In this document: in pieces, positions 1-6,555 of the stretch
How positions within the stretch are numbered: position 1 is the first letter of the stretch
Layout: every line of letters starts with the position of its first letter
Assembly (NCBI GenBank): GCA_019428955.1
Contig: JAHYJF010000032.1
Coordinates: forward strand, 1 to 19,828
Direction: 5' to 3'
Length of the DNA stretch: 19,828 nucleotides
Source of the DNA: Burkholderiaceae bacterium
Lineage (GTDB): Bacteria; Pseudomonadota; Gammaproteobacteria; Burkholderiales; Burkholderiaceae_E
Position numbers and translations under genes: made by a program
The notes under the pieces: model-generated
What the model saw: only the letters and a program-made list of their open reading frames with translations
Databases searched by the model: none
What the model was told of the DNA's origin: nothing

Positions 1-1214
1 ATCAGGAACAGTGCCGGGGCCATCAACGGGTAGAACACCGAATCGAAGTAGGGCGGCCCGACCGAAATCTTGCCGAGGTCCATGGCGTCGAGCACCAGCG
101 GATAGAGGGTGCCGAGCAGTACGGCGGCCATTGCCACCACCAGCAGAATGTTGTTGGCGAGCAGGAACGACTCGCGCGATACGACGCCGAAGCGGTTGCC
201 GACGCCAATCGTCGGCGCGCGCCACGCGAACAGTGTCAGCGAACCGCCGATCACGACTGCGAGGAAGGCGAGAATGAAGACGCCGCGGGCGGGGTCAGTG
301 GCGAAGGCGTGAACCGAGGTCAAGACGCCCGAGCGCACCAGGAAAGTGCCTACCAGGCTCAGGCTGAACGCCAGGATCGCCAGCAGTACGGTCCAGTTCT
401 TGAAGGCACCGCGCTTCTCGGTGACCGAGAGCGAATGCATCAGCGCCGTGGCTACCAGCCAGGGCATGAACGAGGCGTTTTCGACCGGGTCCCAGAACCA
501 CCAGCCGCCCCAGCCCAGTTCGTAGTAGGCCCAGAACGAGCCCAGCGCGATGCCCAGCGTCAGGAAGGCCCACGCCACGGCGGTCCACGGTCTGGTCCAG
601 CGGGCCCAGGCAGCGTCGAACCGGCCGCTGATCATGCCCGCGACCGCGAAGGCGAAGGCCACCGAGAGGCCGACATAACCCATGTAGAGGAGCGGGGGGT
701 GGAAGACCATCCCGGGATCCTGGAGCAGCGGGTTGAGGTCGCGTCCGTCGGCGGCCGCCGGGAGCAGGCGCTCGAACGCATTGGAGGTGAACAGGATGAA
801 GAGGTAGAACCCGATCGACATCAGCCCCATAACGGAGAGGGTGCGGGCGCGCAACTCATCCGAGAGGCTGCGCGAGAACAGCGCCACGGCGCAGGTCCAG
901 CCGCCGAGCATCAGCACCCACAACAGGATCGAACCCTCGTGCGAACCCCAGGTCGCGGCGATGCGGTAGGGCAGCGGCAGCGCGCTGTTGGAGTTGTTGG
1001 CCACCAGCGCGACCGAGAAGTCGTTCTGGATGAACAAGCTCATCAGGCAGCCGAACGAGATCGCGGTAAACAGGAACATACCGATCGCGGCCGGACGCGC
1101 CATCTCCATCAGGCGCAGGTCGCGGCGGGCGGCCCCGACCAGCGGGACGATGCCGAGCACCAGTGCCAGCGCGAGCGCCAGCGCGAGGGTGAATTGACCA
1201 ATCTCGGCGATCAT
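1..1214 (-). CDS. ccmF: Cytochrome c heme lyase subunit CcmF, N-terminal 404 residues (cut by window edge)
   Basis: CcmF is the multi-spanning inner-membrane core of the heme ligation complex. It takes heme from holo-CcmE and, with CcmH and CcmI, joins it to CXXCH motifs of apocytochrome c in the periplasm. The visible part starts at an ATG whose first bases overlap the ccmE stop as ATGA. It is almost entirely hydrophobic helices and carries the tryptophan-rich WWD motif (WGGWWFWDP, residues 235-243). Histidines 172, 260 and 302 correspond to E. coli His173, His261 and His303, the proposed heme ligands; the fourth (E. coli His491) lies beyond the window. Family members are about 650 residues long, so roughly the last 250 are missing. 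The frame stays open to base 1 with no stop, so this is truncation by the window and not a broken gene. Family assignment is secure. Confidence 0.97.
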   Translation of the reverse strand, partial: MIAEIGQFTLALALALALVLGIVPLVGAARRDLRLMEMARPAAIGMFLFTAISFGCLMSLFIQNDFSVALVANNSNSALPLPYRIAATWGSHEGSILLWVLMLGGWTCAVALFSRSLSDELRARTLSVMGLMSIGFYLFILFTSNAFERLLPAAADGRDLNPLLQDPGMVFHPPLLYMGYVGLSVAFAFAVAGMISGRFDAAWARWTRPWTAVAWAFLTLGIALGSFWAYYELGWGGWWFWDPVENASFMPWLVATALMHSLSVTEKRGAFKNWTVLLAILAFSLSLVGTFLVRSGVLTSVHAFATDPARGVFILAFLAVVIGGSLTLFAWRAPTIGVGNRFGVVSRESFLLANNILLVVAMAAVLLGTLYPLVLDAMDLGKISVGPPYFDSVFYPLMAPALFL

Positions 1215-1678
1215 GGTTTGGTGCCTCCCACGGCTGGCCCGGATTCGGTCTGGCCGCCGCGTTTGAGTGCTTCGGCCGCTTCGGGCGGCATGTAGTTCTC
1301 GTCATGCTTGGCGAGCACGTTGCTGGCCTGGAAAGTGCCGTCGGGCAGAAGTGCACCCTGGGCCACCGCGCCCTTGCCCTCCTTGAAGAGGTCGGGAAGG
1401 ATGCCGACGTAGGAAACCGCAACGACGTTGTGCAGGTCGGTGATCTTGAACTGTACGGTGGTACCGCCGCCGTCGCGTTTGACACTGCCCTCCTCGACCA
1501 GGCCGCCGATGCGGAACTGCCGGTTCTTGGGGGCTTCGCCGGCGACGACCTGGCTCGGGGTGAAGAAGAACACCAGGTTGCTGCGGAACGCCTTGAGCAC
1601 CAACGCGGTGGCGATGGTCAGTGCGGCCAGCGCGACCGCGATCCAGATCAGGCGCCGATAGCGGGACTTCATTGCCAT
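1211..1678 (-). CDS. ccmE: Heme chaperone CcmE
   Basis: CcmE is a periplasmic, membrane-anchored chaperone that binds heme covalently through a histidine and passes it to CcmF. The 155-residue protein has a short basic N-terminus, one membrane anchor (about residues 10-30) and a periplasmic OB-fold domain. The heme-binding motif LAKHDENYMPPE is intact, with the attachment histidine at 125 and the conserved tyrosine at 129. Length matches the family. Two ATG codons sit close together at residues 1 and 3; the first overlaps the end of ccmD by 10 bases, and either could be used. Its stop overlaps the ccmF start (ATGA), which suggests translational coupling. The acidic, Gly-rich tail after residue 135 is the usual variable CcmE C-terminus. 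Confidence 0.97.
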   Translation of the reverse strand: MAMKSRYRRLIWIAVALAALTIATALVLKAFRSNLVFFFTPSQVVAGEAPKNRQFRIGGLVEEGSVKRDGGGTTVQFKITDLHNVVAVSYVGILPDLFKEGKGAVAQGALLPDGTFQASNVLAKHDENYMPPEAAEALKRGGQTESGPAVGGTKP

Positions 1679-1830
1679 GTTGCTTCCTCCGTCGCCTGTT
1701 CGATCATCTCCCGGGCATTACGCCGGCGCTGACGCAAACCGACCAGCTCGATGGCGATCGCCAGGAACAACATTCCGTACGAGGCCCAGATATAGAACCC
1801 GTGCCCACCCATGCTTAGCCACTCAATCAT
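1669..1830 (-). CDS. ccmD: Heme exporter protein CcmD (53 aa)
   Basis: This small gene was found by reading the gap between ccmC and ccmE. An ATG at 1830-1828 overlaps the ccmC stop as ATGA and leads to a 53-residue protein ending with TGA at 1671-1669, inside the ccmE start region. The product begins MIEWLSMGGHGFYIWASYG, has one hydrophobic helix (about residues 12-31) and then a strongly basic stretch (LRQRRRNAR). That is the classic CcmD layout: a tryptophan and glycine-rich start, one transmembrane segment and a positively charged cytoplasmic tail. CcmD is needed for release of holo-CcmE from the CcmABC complex. Position between ccmC and ccmE is the standard one. The sequence is too short for a database-independent proof, but context and composition agree. 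Confidence 0.93.
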   Translation of the reverse strand: MIEWLSMGGHGFYIWASYGMLFLAIAIELVGLRQRRRNAREMIEQATEEATWQ

Positions 1831-2561
1831 TTCGCAAGTTCCTTAACCCAATCTGAGTGCACTTCGCGCTCGAGGATGATGCTGCGCACCCGGTGCAACG
1901 ATACCGCGATGGAGTAAAACCATGCCGCGAAGCTCATGATCAGCATGGCGGTCAGCATCGTTGCCGCCATCGACGAGCCGCCGGCCGGCGAGACGCTTGC
2001 GCCCTGGTGCAGGGTGTTCCACCATTTGACCGAGAAATAGATGATCGGGATGTTGACCACGCCGACCAGGGCGAGCAGGGCGCTGGCGCGATCGCCGCGG
2101 CGCGGGTCGTCGATCGAGGCGCGCAGTGCGATCATCCCGAGATAGAGGAAGAGCAGGATCAGGGTCGAGGTCAGGCGCGCATCCCAGACCCAGTAGGCAC
2201 CCCAGGTCGGCCGACCCCAGAGCGCACCGTTCCACAACGAGGCGAACGCCATCATGGCGCCGGTGGGCGCAAGCGCCTGGATCATCATCCCGGCGAGGCG
2301 GGTGTTCCAGATCAGCAGGATCGCGCCGTAGCAGGCGATCACCATGTAGATGAACATCGCCATCCAGGCCGTGGGCACGTGGATGAAGATGATGCGGTAG
2401 GACTCGCCCTGCTGGAAGTCGGTAGGCGCGACGAAGAAGCCGATATAGAGACCGACCACCGTCAACAGTGCCGCCGCGGTGGCGAACCAAGGGATCATCT
2501 TGCCGGCCAGCGGGTAGAAGGTGGCCGGCGAGGCGTAACGGAATATGCGTAATGAAGCCAT
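1827..2561 (-). CDS. ccmC: Heme exporter / CcmE-loading protein CcmC
   Basis: CcmC is a six-helix inner-membrane protein that presents heme to CcmE and catalyses its covalent attachment. The 244-residue product has the WWD motif (residues 115-131, with WGAYWVWDARLT). Its flanking heme-ligand histidines are at 61 (FIHVPTAW) and 185 (WWNTLHQG), matching E. coli His60 and His184. I chose the ATG at 2561. An upstream in-frame TTG at 2576 would add five residues and overlap ccmB, and no good ribosome binding site favours it. With the ATG start the gene begins one base after the ccmB stop. Its own stop overlaps the ccmD start as ATGA. Length and topology match the family. Confidence 0.97.
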   Translation of the reverse strand: MASLRIFRYASPATFYPLAGKMIPWFATAAALLTVVGLYIGFFVAPTDFQQGESYRIIFIHVPTAWMAMFIYMVIACYGAILLIWNTRLAGMMIQALAPTGAMMAFASLWNGALWGRPTWGAYWVWDARLTSTLILLFLYLGMIALRASIDDPRRGDRASALLALVGVVNIPIIYFSVKWWNTLHQGASVSPAGGSSMAATMLTAMLIMSFAAWFYSIAVSLHRVRSIILEREVHSDWVKELAK

Positions 2562-2562
2562 G

Positions 2563-3324
2563 TCACTCGTATGCAATTTGAACAGCGATAGCGGTCGCGA
2601 ACGGACCGAGGATGCACGACAGGATCAGGCCTGCGCCGAGCAGCGAAAGGTGGGCGTCGGCCCCCAGGCCGGAGCGCGCCGCCTCGACTGCGCCAGCGCC
2701 GAAGATCAGCACCGGCACTGCCAGCGGAAGCACCAGCAGGGCCAGCAGCGACGCGCCGCTGCGGGTGCCCAGCGTCAACGCTGCCCCGATGGCACCGAGC
2801 CACGACAGGATCGGTGTGCCCAGCAGCAGCCCGATCACCAGGATGATGATCGAGTCAGAGTCGAGGCCGAACTGCAGGCCGGCGAGTGGCGCCAGGATCA
2901 CGAACGGCAGGCCGGTGGTGAGCCAGTGCGCCACCACCTTGCCCGAGATCAGTGCCGGCAGCTGCGCCGGCGCCAGCACGATCTGCTCGAGGGTGCCGTC
3001 GGCGTGGTCACCGGCAAACAGGCGCGGCAGCGACAGCAGGCTGGCGAGCAACGCCGCGATCCAGGCGATGCCCGGGGCGATCGCCCGCAGGAGCGCCGGC
3101 TCAGGGCTGACGCCGAGCGGAAACATGCTGGTCACGAGCAGGAAGAACACCACCACCAGCGCCAGTTCGGTGCGCGAGCGCAAGCCGAGGTGCAAGTCGC
3201 GCACGCAGCCCCAGGCGAGCGCGCCGAGAATCGAGGGAGCAAAGCCTGCGGGCCGTGCGAAGCGATTGGCCGCAGCCGGGGCAGCGGTGGCGGTGCCGCG
3301 GGAGTCCACCGTCCTGGCCGTCAT
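2563..3324 (-). CDS. ccmB: Heme exporter ABC permease subunit CcmB
   Basis: CcmB is the membrane subunit of the CcmAB ABC complex that, with CcmC and CcmD, uses ATP to release heme-loaded CcmE. The 253-residue product has about six hydrophobic helices. It shows the family signatures LFPL-like TSMFPLGVSPEPALL, RIAPG-like AIAPGIAWIAALL, GTLEQIVLAP and a C-terminal PFATA (E. coli LSPFATAAAL). E. coli CcmB has 220 residues; the extra length here is about 33 residues of Ala/Arg/Thr-rich N-terminus before the conserved region. The ATG at 3324 is supported by its ATGA overlap with the ccmA stop, although a start further in cannot be excluded. The gene ends two bases before the ccmC start codon. Confidence 0.95.
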   Translation of the reverse strand: MTARTVDSRGTATAAPAAANRFARPAGFAPSILGALAWGCVRDLHLGLRSRTELALVVVFFLLVTSMFPLGVSPEPALLRAIAPGIAWIAALLASLLSLPRLFAGDHADGTLEQIVLAPAQLPALISGKVVAHWLTTGLPFVILAPLAGLQFGLDSDSIIILVIGLLLGTPILSWLGAIGAALTLGTRSGASLLALLVLPLAVPVLIFGAGAVEAARSGLGADAHLSLLGAGLILSCILGPFATAIAVQIAYE

Positions 3325-3968
3325 CGCGAGCCTGCCTCGGTCAGGTCGAGCGCAACCGGCTCAGAGCGGCACGGCAGGGCCTGGTGGGTGGCGATCACCG
3401 CGCAGCCGCCGGCTTCGAGGTGTTCGTCGAGCAGGCCGCCGAGCAATTGCTGGCCGGCCGTATCGAGCGCCGTGGTCGGTTCGTCGAGCAGCCAGATCGT
3501 GCGCCGGGCGCAGACCAGGCGAGCCAATGCGAGGCGACGACGCTGCCCGGCCGAGAGCCGCATGAACGGCAGCCGTGCCTGGCGGCGCAAGCCGACCCGC
3601 TCGAGTGCTTCGTCGACCCCGCCGCCGACGCGGCCATCGGATTGGTCGAGCCGCAGCTGCCAGTCGAGATTCTCGGCCGCCGTAAACAGATCCTTCCAAC
3701 CGGCGTGGTGTCCCTGGTAGAGGAACTGGGCGCGCCAGCCAGCGCCGATTTCCTGCGGTGTCTGTCCCCGCCAGCTAATCGTGCCGGCGGCGAACGGCGA
3801 CAGCCCCGACATGGCGCGCAACATGGTTGACTTGCCCGAGCCGTTGGGGCCGGTGAGCATCAGCCATTGCCCGGACTCGGCGGTGAAGTCGAGGCCGCGA
3901 AACAGCGTCCGGTGGCCGGCCGTGCAGCTCAGACCCGCGCCGCTCAATGTCCCGAGATTCTCCGGCAC
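3321..3968 (-). CDS. ccmA: Heme exporter ATP-binding protein CcmA
   Basis: CcmA is the cytoplasmic ATPase of the CcmABCD complex; ATP hydrolysis drives release of holo-CcmE from CcmC. The 215-residue protein has all ABC motifs in order: Walker A GPNGSGKS (40-47), Q-loop glutamine 85, signature LSAGQRRR (138-145), Walker B IWLLDEP (158-164) and switch histidine 195 in IATH. Length is typical for CcmA. The start is a GTG at 3968, two bases after the ccmI stop, with no convincing Shine-Dalgarno sequence, so translation probably depends on coupling to ccmI. The stop overlaps the ccmB start as ATGA. A start slightly further in cannot be excluded. Confidence 0.95.
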   Translation of the reverse strand: MPENLGTLSGAGLSCTAGHRTLFRGLDFTAESGQWLMLTGPNGSGKSTMLRAMSGLSPFAAGTISWRGQTPQEIGAGWRAQFLYQGHHAGWKDLFTAAENLDWQLRLDQSDGRVGGGVDEALERVGLRRQARLPFMRLSAGQRRRLALARLVCARRTIWLLDEPTTALDTAGQQLLGGLLDEHLEAGGCAVIATHQALPCRSEPVALDLTEAGSR

Positions 3969-3970
3969 GA

Positions 3971-5248
3971 TCAGGGAACGACCTTGTCGATGACGATCTT
4001 CAGGCCGTCGGAGCCCAGCGCGGTCGTCGCCGAGACCCCGAACAGGTCGCCCGGCTTGGGCATCACGCCGCCAGTGAGGCTGACGCGCGCCTCGATGACC
4101 AGTTTCGGGGCCGACGACAGCAGGCGGTCCGGGGTCATCGACTGGGCGTCACTCATCTCGAATTTGGCCGGGAAGCGGGCGGCGCCCAGCGCCTGGACCG
4201 CATAAGGCATGCGCGAGCCTTCGGGCGCGCGCGCAAACACCACCAGCGTTGCGCCGGGCGGCAACTTGGCGCGCAGGTACGGCGCGATTTCGACAGTTCC
4301 TGCCACGGTGGCATTGCCGGGCGCTGCAGCGCCCTTGGGCGGGGAGGGAGCAGCTGCGGCCTGCGCCGCAGGTTGCGGCTTGGCGGCGGAGCCGCCGGTG
4401 ATCTCGCGGTCGACCTGGGCAATCGCCTCTTCGATGCGTTTGGCCTGTTCGCCGCCGGGGGTGGTCACGTCGAACAGTGCCATCAGGAGACGGCGCGCCT
4501 CGGGCAGGCGGCGTTGCTGGTATTGCGCCGACGCCAGCAGCGACAGCACCTTGGGATCCTTGGGATTGATCGCCTGAGCCTTGAGCAGCTGCTCGGTTGG
4601 TTCGCCCGAGAGGTCGCCGTTCTTCGTCAGTGCCAAGGCTTCGGCGTAGTCGGCCAGCAGTCGCGCATCGGGCGCGAGCAGGCCCACGGCCTGCTGGTAG
4701 GCCGACGCGGCCTGCTGGAAGTCACCCTTGCCCATCCGGCCCTCGGCCAGCGAGACCCAGGCCGCGCCATCGTCGGGATTGCTGCGGGTGCGTTCCTCGA
4801 GCTGCGCGAAAATCTTGTCCATCTCCGCGTCCGGGCTGCTCGGTCGCGCCAGCGAAGGGTTGAGCCCGAGAGTGGGCACGCCGACCTGCTGGTAGAGCAG
4901 CATGGTGATTACCGCGACCAATGCACTCAGCCCGATCGCCAGCCAGGGGCGGGGACGCACCCCGCTGTCGGCGGCCGCCGACTCGAGCGCGGTGGCGCCG
5001 AATTCGCGGCTGACTTCGTCGATCAGCTCATTTTGGGCGCGCTCGGCTTCCGCCGCGTTCAGGCGCCCGGCTTCGCGATCCGTCTCGATCTCGAGCTTGC
5101 GATCGCGATAGACGGCAAGCCGGCGCTCGCGGTCGGTATCGGGTGGCTGATCGGAACCGGAATGGGTTGCCCGGGAACGCAGCAGGGGCCAGGCGAGCAG
5201 CACTGCGGCGAGCACCGCAAGCAGACTGACGACAATCAGAAATGACAT
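3971..5248 (-). CDS. ccmI: Cytochrome c biogenesis TPR protein CcmI
   Basis: CcmI (CycH) is a membrane-bound apocytochrome c chaperone that hands substrate to the CcmF/CcmH ligation complex. The 425-residue product begins with a transmembrane segment (2-20). A charged Asp/Glu/Arg-rich coiled-coil-like region (about 38-84) and a second transmembrane helix (102-121) follow. A tetratricopeptide region (about 145-280) comes next, for example GAAWVSLAEGRMGKGDF, then an Ala/Pro linker (286-315). The C-terminal domain contains TLVVFARAPEGSRMPYAV, close to the CcmI-family FVFARA...GPPMPLAV pattern. This layout fits full-length CcmI. Its position ahead of ccmA is unusual, since ccmI is commonly last in ccm operons. 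The ATG at 5248 lacks a strong ribosome binding site. Confidence 0.9.
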   Translation of the reverse strand: MSFLIVVSLLAVLAAVLLAWPLLRSRATHSGSDQPPDTDRERRLAVYRDRKLEIETDREAGRLNAAEAERAQNELIDEVSREFGATALESAAADSGVRPRPWLAIGLSALVAVITMLLYQQVGVPTLGLNPSLARPSSPDAEMDKIFAQLEERTRSNPDDGAAWVSLAEGRMGKGDFQQAASAYQQAVGLLAPDARLLADYAEALALTKNGDLSGEPTEQLLKAQAINPKDPKVLSLLASAQYQQRRLPEARRLLMALFDVTTPGGEQAKRIEEAIAQVDREITGGSAAKPQPAAQAAAAPSPPKGAAAPGNATVAGTVEIAPYLRAKLPPGATLVVFARAPEGSRMPYAVQALGAARFPAKFEMSDAQSMTPDRLLSSAPKLVIEARVSLTGGVMPKPGDLFGVSATTALGSDGLKIVIDKVVP

Positions 5249-5298
5249 GGCACGGGGCCGCGCCCAGCTAAGGACCGGCTAAGCAGACGAAAGGCGCG

Positions 5299-5307
5299 AT
5301 TATCGCA
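5299..5307 (-). promoter_or_regulatory. Possible extended -10 promoter for the ccm operon
   Basis: In the 79-base gap between argE and ccmI the minus strand reads TGCGATAAT, an extended -10 element (TGn plus GATAAT), about 51 bases before the ccmI start. No good -35 hexamer is found at 16-18 bases upstream. An independent ccm promoter is plausible, but short motifs like this occur by chance. Confidence 0.3.
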
Positions 5308-5321
5308 CAGTGCCGGGCATT

Positions 5322-5342
5322 ACCCCTCTAATGGTAAGGGGT
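5322..5342 (-). terminator. Short inverted repeat around the argE stop codon
   Basis: Six-base arms ACCCCT and AGGGGT flank a nine-base loop that contains the argE stop codon. No run of T follows on the minus strand, and a competing TTACC/GGTAA pairing uses the same bases. It could be a weak terminator or attenuator between argE and ccmI, or chance. Confidence 0.2.
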
Positions 5343-6494
5343 CGTTTTCAGGCGCTTGCAGAGAGATTCGAGGAATGCCATGCAGGCCTCCAGCTGCGAG
5401 ATTTCGACGTACTCGTCAGGCTGGTGGGCGACCCTGATTTCGCCCGGGCCGCAGACGATAGTTGGCACCCCGATTCCCTGCAGGATGCCGCCTTCGGTGC
5501 CGAATGAGACCCGGTGCGGATCGCGGCAGCCGCACAACGGCATGAAAACGTCGGCGAGTTCACGATTGCCGCCTTCGTCGAGTCCGGGAGTGTCGGCGAT
5601 GGTTTCAAACTCGATGGAGCATTCCTTGCTGATGCGCAGCAGCGGCGGCAGGATCACCTGTTGGCAGTGGTTCTTGATGTCTTCCAGCAGCTGGGCCGCG
5701 CGCACCCCGGGGAGTGCCCGGATCTCGAGCAGGAAGGTGCACTCGCGGGCAGTTATGTTGTGCGCGGTTCCGCCCTCGATGCGCCCGACGTGCACGCTGG
5801 TGTGCGGGAACTCGAAACCGTCGTTGCGTCCGGCGCCGAGCAGGCGTTCCTGCAGGCGGTTGACGTAGCAGATGACCTCGGCTGCGACTTCCACCGCCGA
5901 GACTCCCTGGTCGCGTAGCGAGGAATGGACCGAAAAGCCCTGGACCCGGCAATTGAAGATCGCCGCTCCCTTGTTGGCGACCACCACCTGCATCGAGGTC
6001 GGTTCGCCGATCACGCACGCCACCGGTCGAACCGGAGACTGCGCCAGGTATTTCGTTAGCACCCGCATCCCGTCCATGTTGGTCTCCTCGTTGTAGGAGA
6101 GCGCGATGTGGACCGGCTGGACCAGTTTGGCGGCTGCGAAGCGCGGCGCCATTTCAAGTACGCAGGCGATGAACCCCTTCATGTCGGCCGAGCCGCGACC
6201 ATAGAGACGGTCGTCGCGCCGGGTCAGCACGAACGGGTCGCTGGTCCATTGCTGGCCGGCTACCGGGACCACGTCCGAGTGTCCGGCAAGCATGACGCCG
6301 GGCTTGTCGGCCGGGCCGATGGTCGCGAACAGGTTGGCCTTGCCGGTTTCTGAGCCGGGCTGAACCATGGTCTCGAAACCGAGCGCCTTGAGGCGCTCGG
6401 CGACCCACTGGATCAGTTCGATGTTGCTGTGGCTGCTGACCGTGTCGAAGCCGACCAAGCGAGTGAGGGTTTTTACGAGGGCGTTGATTTCCAT
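5328..6494 (-). CDS. argE: Acetylornithine deacetylase (M20 family)
   Basis: ArgE hydrolyses N-acetylornithine to ornithine and acetate in arginine synthesis, in the cytoplasm, using a two-metal site. Counting from the GTG just upstream (one residue more), the M20 metal and catalytic residues are all present: His73 and Asp75 (AGHSDVVP), Asp105 (RGSADMKGF), Glu137-Glu138 (SYNEETN), Glu165 (GEPT) and His359 (VAHQPDEY). The dimerisation-domain histidine in FSVHSS is also there. The usual Asp before the two glutamates is Asn here, which is not a metal ligand. Length (388) fits ArgE. I prefer the ATG at 6494 over the GTG at 6497; AGGTG sits unusually close in front. Related M20 amidases such as DapE are possible but less similar: the YNEET block and the GEPT and AHQPDEY motifs favour ArgE. 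Confidence 0.9.
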   Translation of the reverse strand: MEINALVKTLTRLVGFDTVSSHSNIELIQWVAERLKALGFETMVQPGSETGKANLFATIGPADKPGVMLAGHSDVVPVAGQQWTSDPFVLTRRDDRLYGRGSADMKGFIACVLEMAPRFAAAKLVQPVHIALSYNEETNMDGMRVLTKYLAQSPVRPVACVIGEPTSMQVVVANKGAAIFNCRVQGFSVHSSLRDQGVSAVEVAAEVICYVNRLQERLLGAGRNDGFEFPHTSVHVGRIEGGTAHNITARECTFLLEIRALPGVRAAQLLEDIKNHCQQVILPPLLRISKECSIEFETIADTPGLDEGGNRELADVFMPLCGCRDPHRVSFGTEGGILQGIGVPTIVCGPGEIRVAHQPDEYVEISQLEACMAFLESLCKRLKTTPYH

Positions 6495-6520
6495 CACCTA
6501 AGTTTAACCGAAGGACGTCC

Positions 6521-6545
6521 GCGGGCCGCCCTACTGGCAGCCCGC
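6521..6545 (-). terminator. Strong hairpin downstream of the EF-G-like gene
   Basis: The minus strand carries arms GCGGGCTGCC and GGCGGCCCGC around a five-base loop, starting 10 bases after the EF-G-like stop. All ten positions pair if the single T-G is counted as an RNA wobble; on the plus strand the same position would be a C-A mismatch. This suggests it acts in the minus-strand transcript. There is no T-tract after it, so it is either an atypical terminator or a processing or stability element. Confidence 0.45.
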
Positions 6546-6555
6546 GAACACAAAC

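Noticed and set aside
1..1214. Broken or pseudogene ccmF
   Set aside because: The frame is open from the ATG to the window edge, with the WWD motif and key histidines intact. The missing C-terminus is due to the window boundary.
5322..5342. Strong rho-independent terminator after argE
   Set aside because: The inverted repeat has only six-base arms, a nine-base loop, no T-tract on the minus strand and a competing pairing. It is listed only as a low-confidence site.
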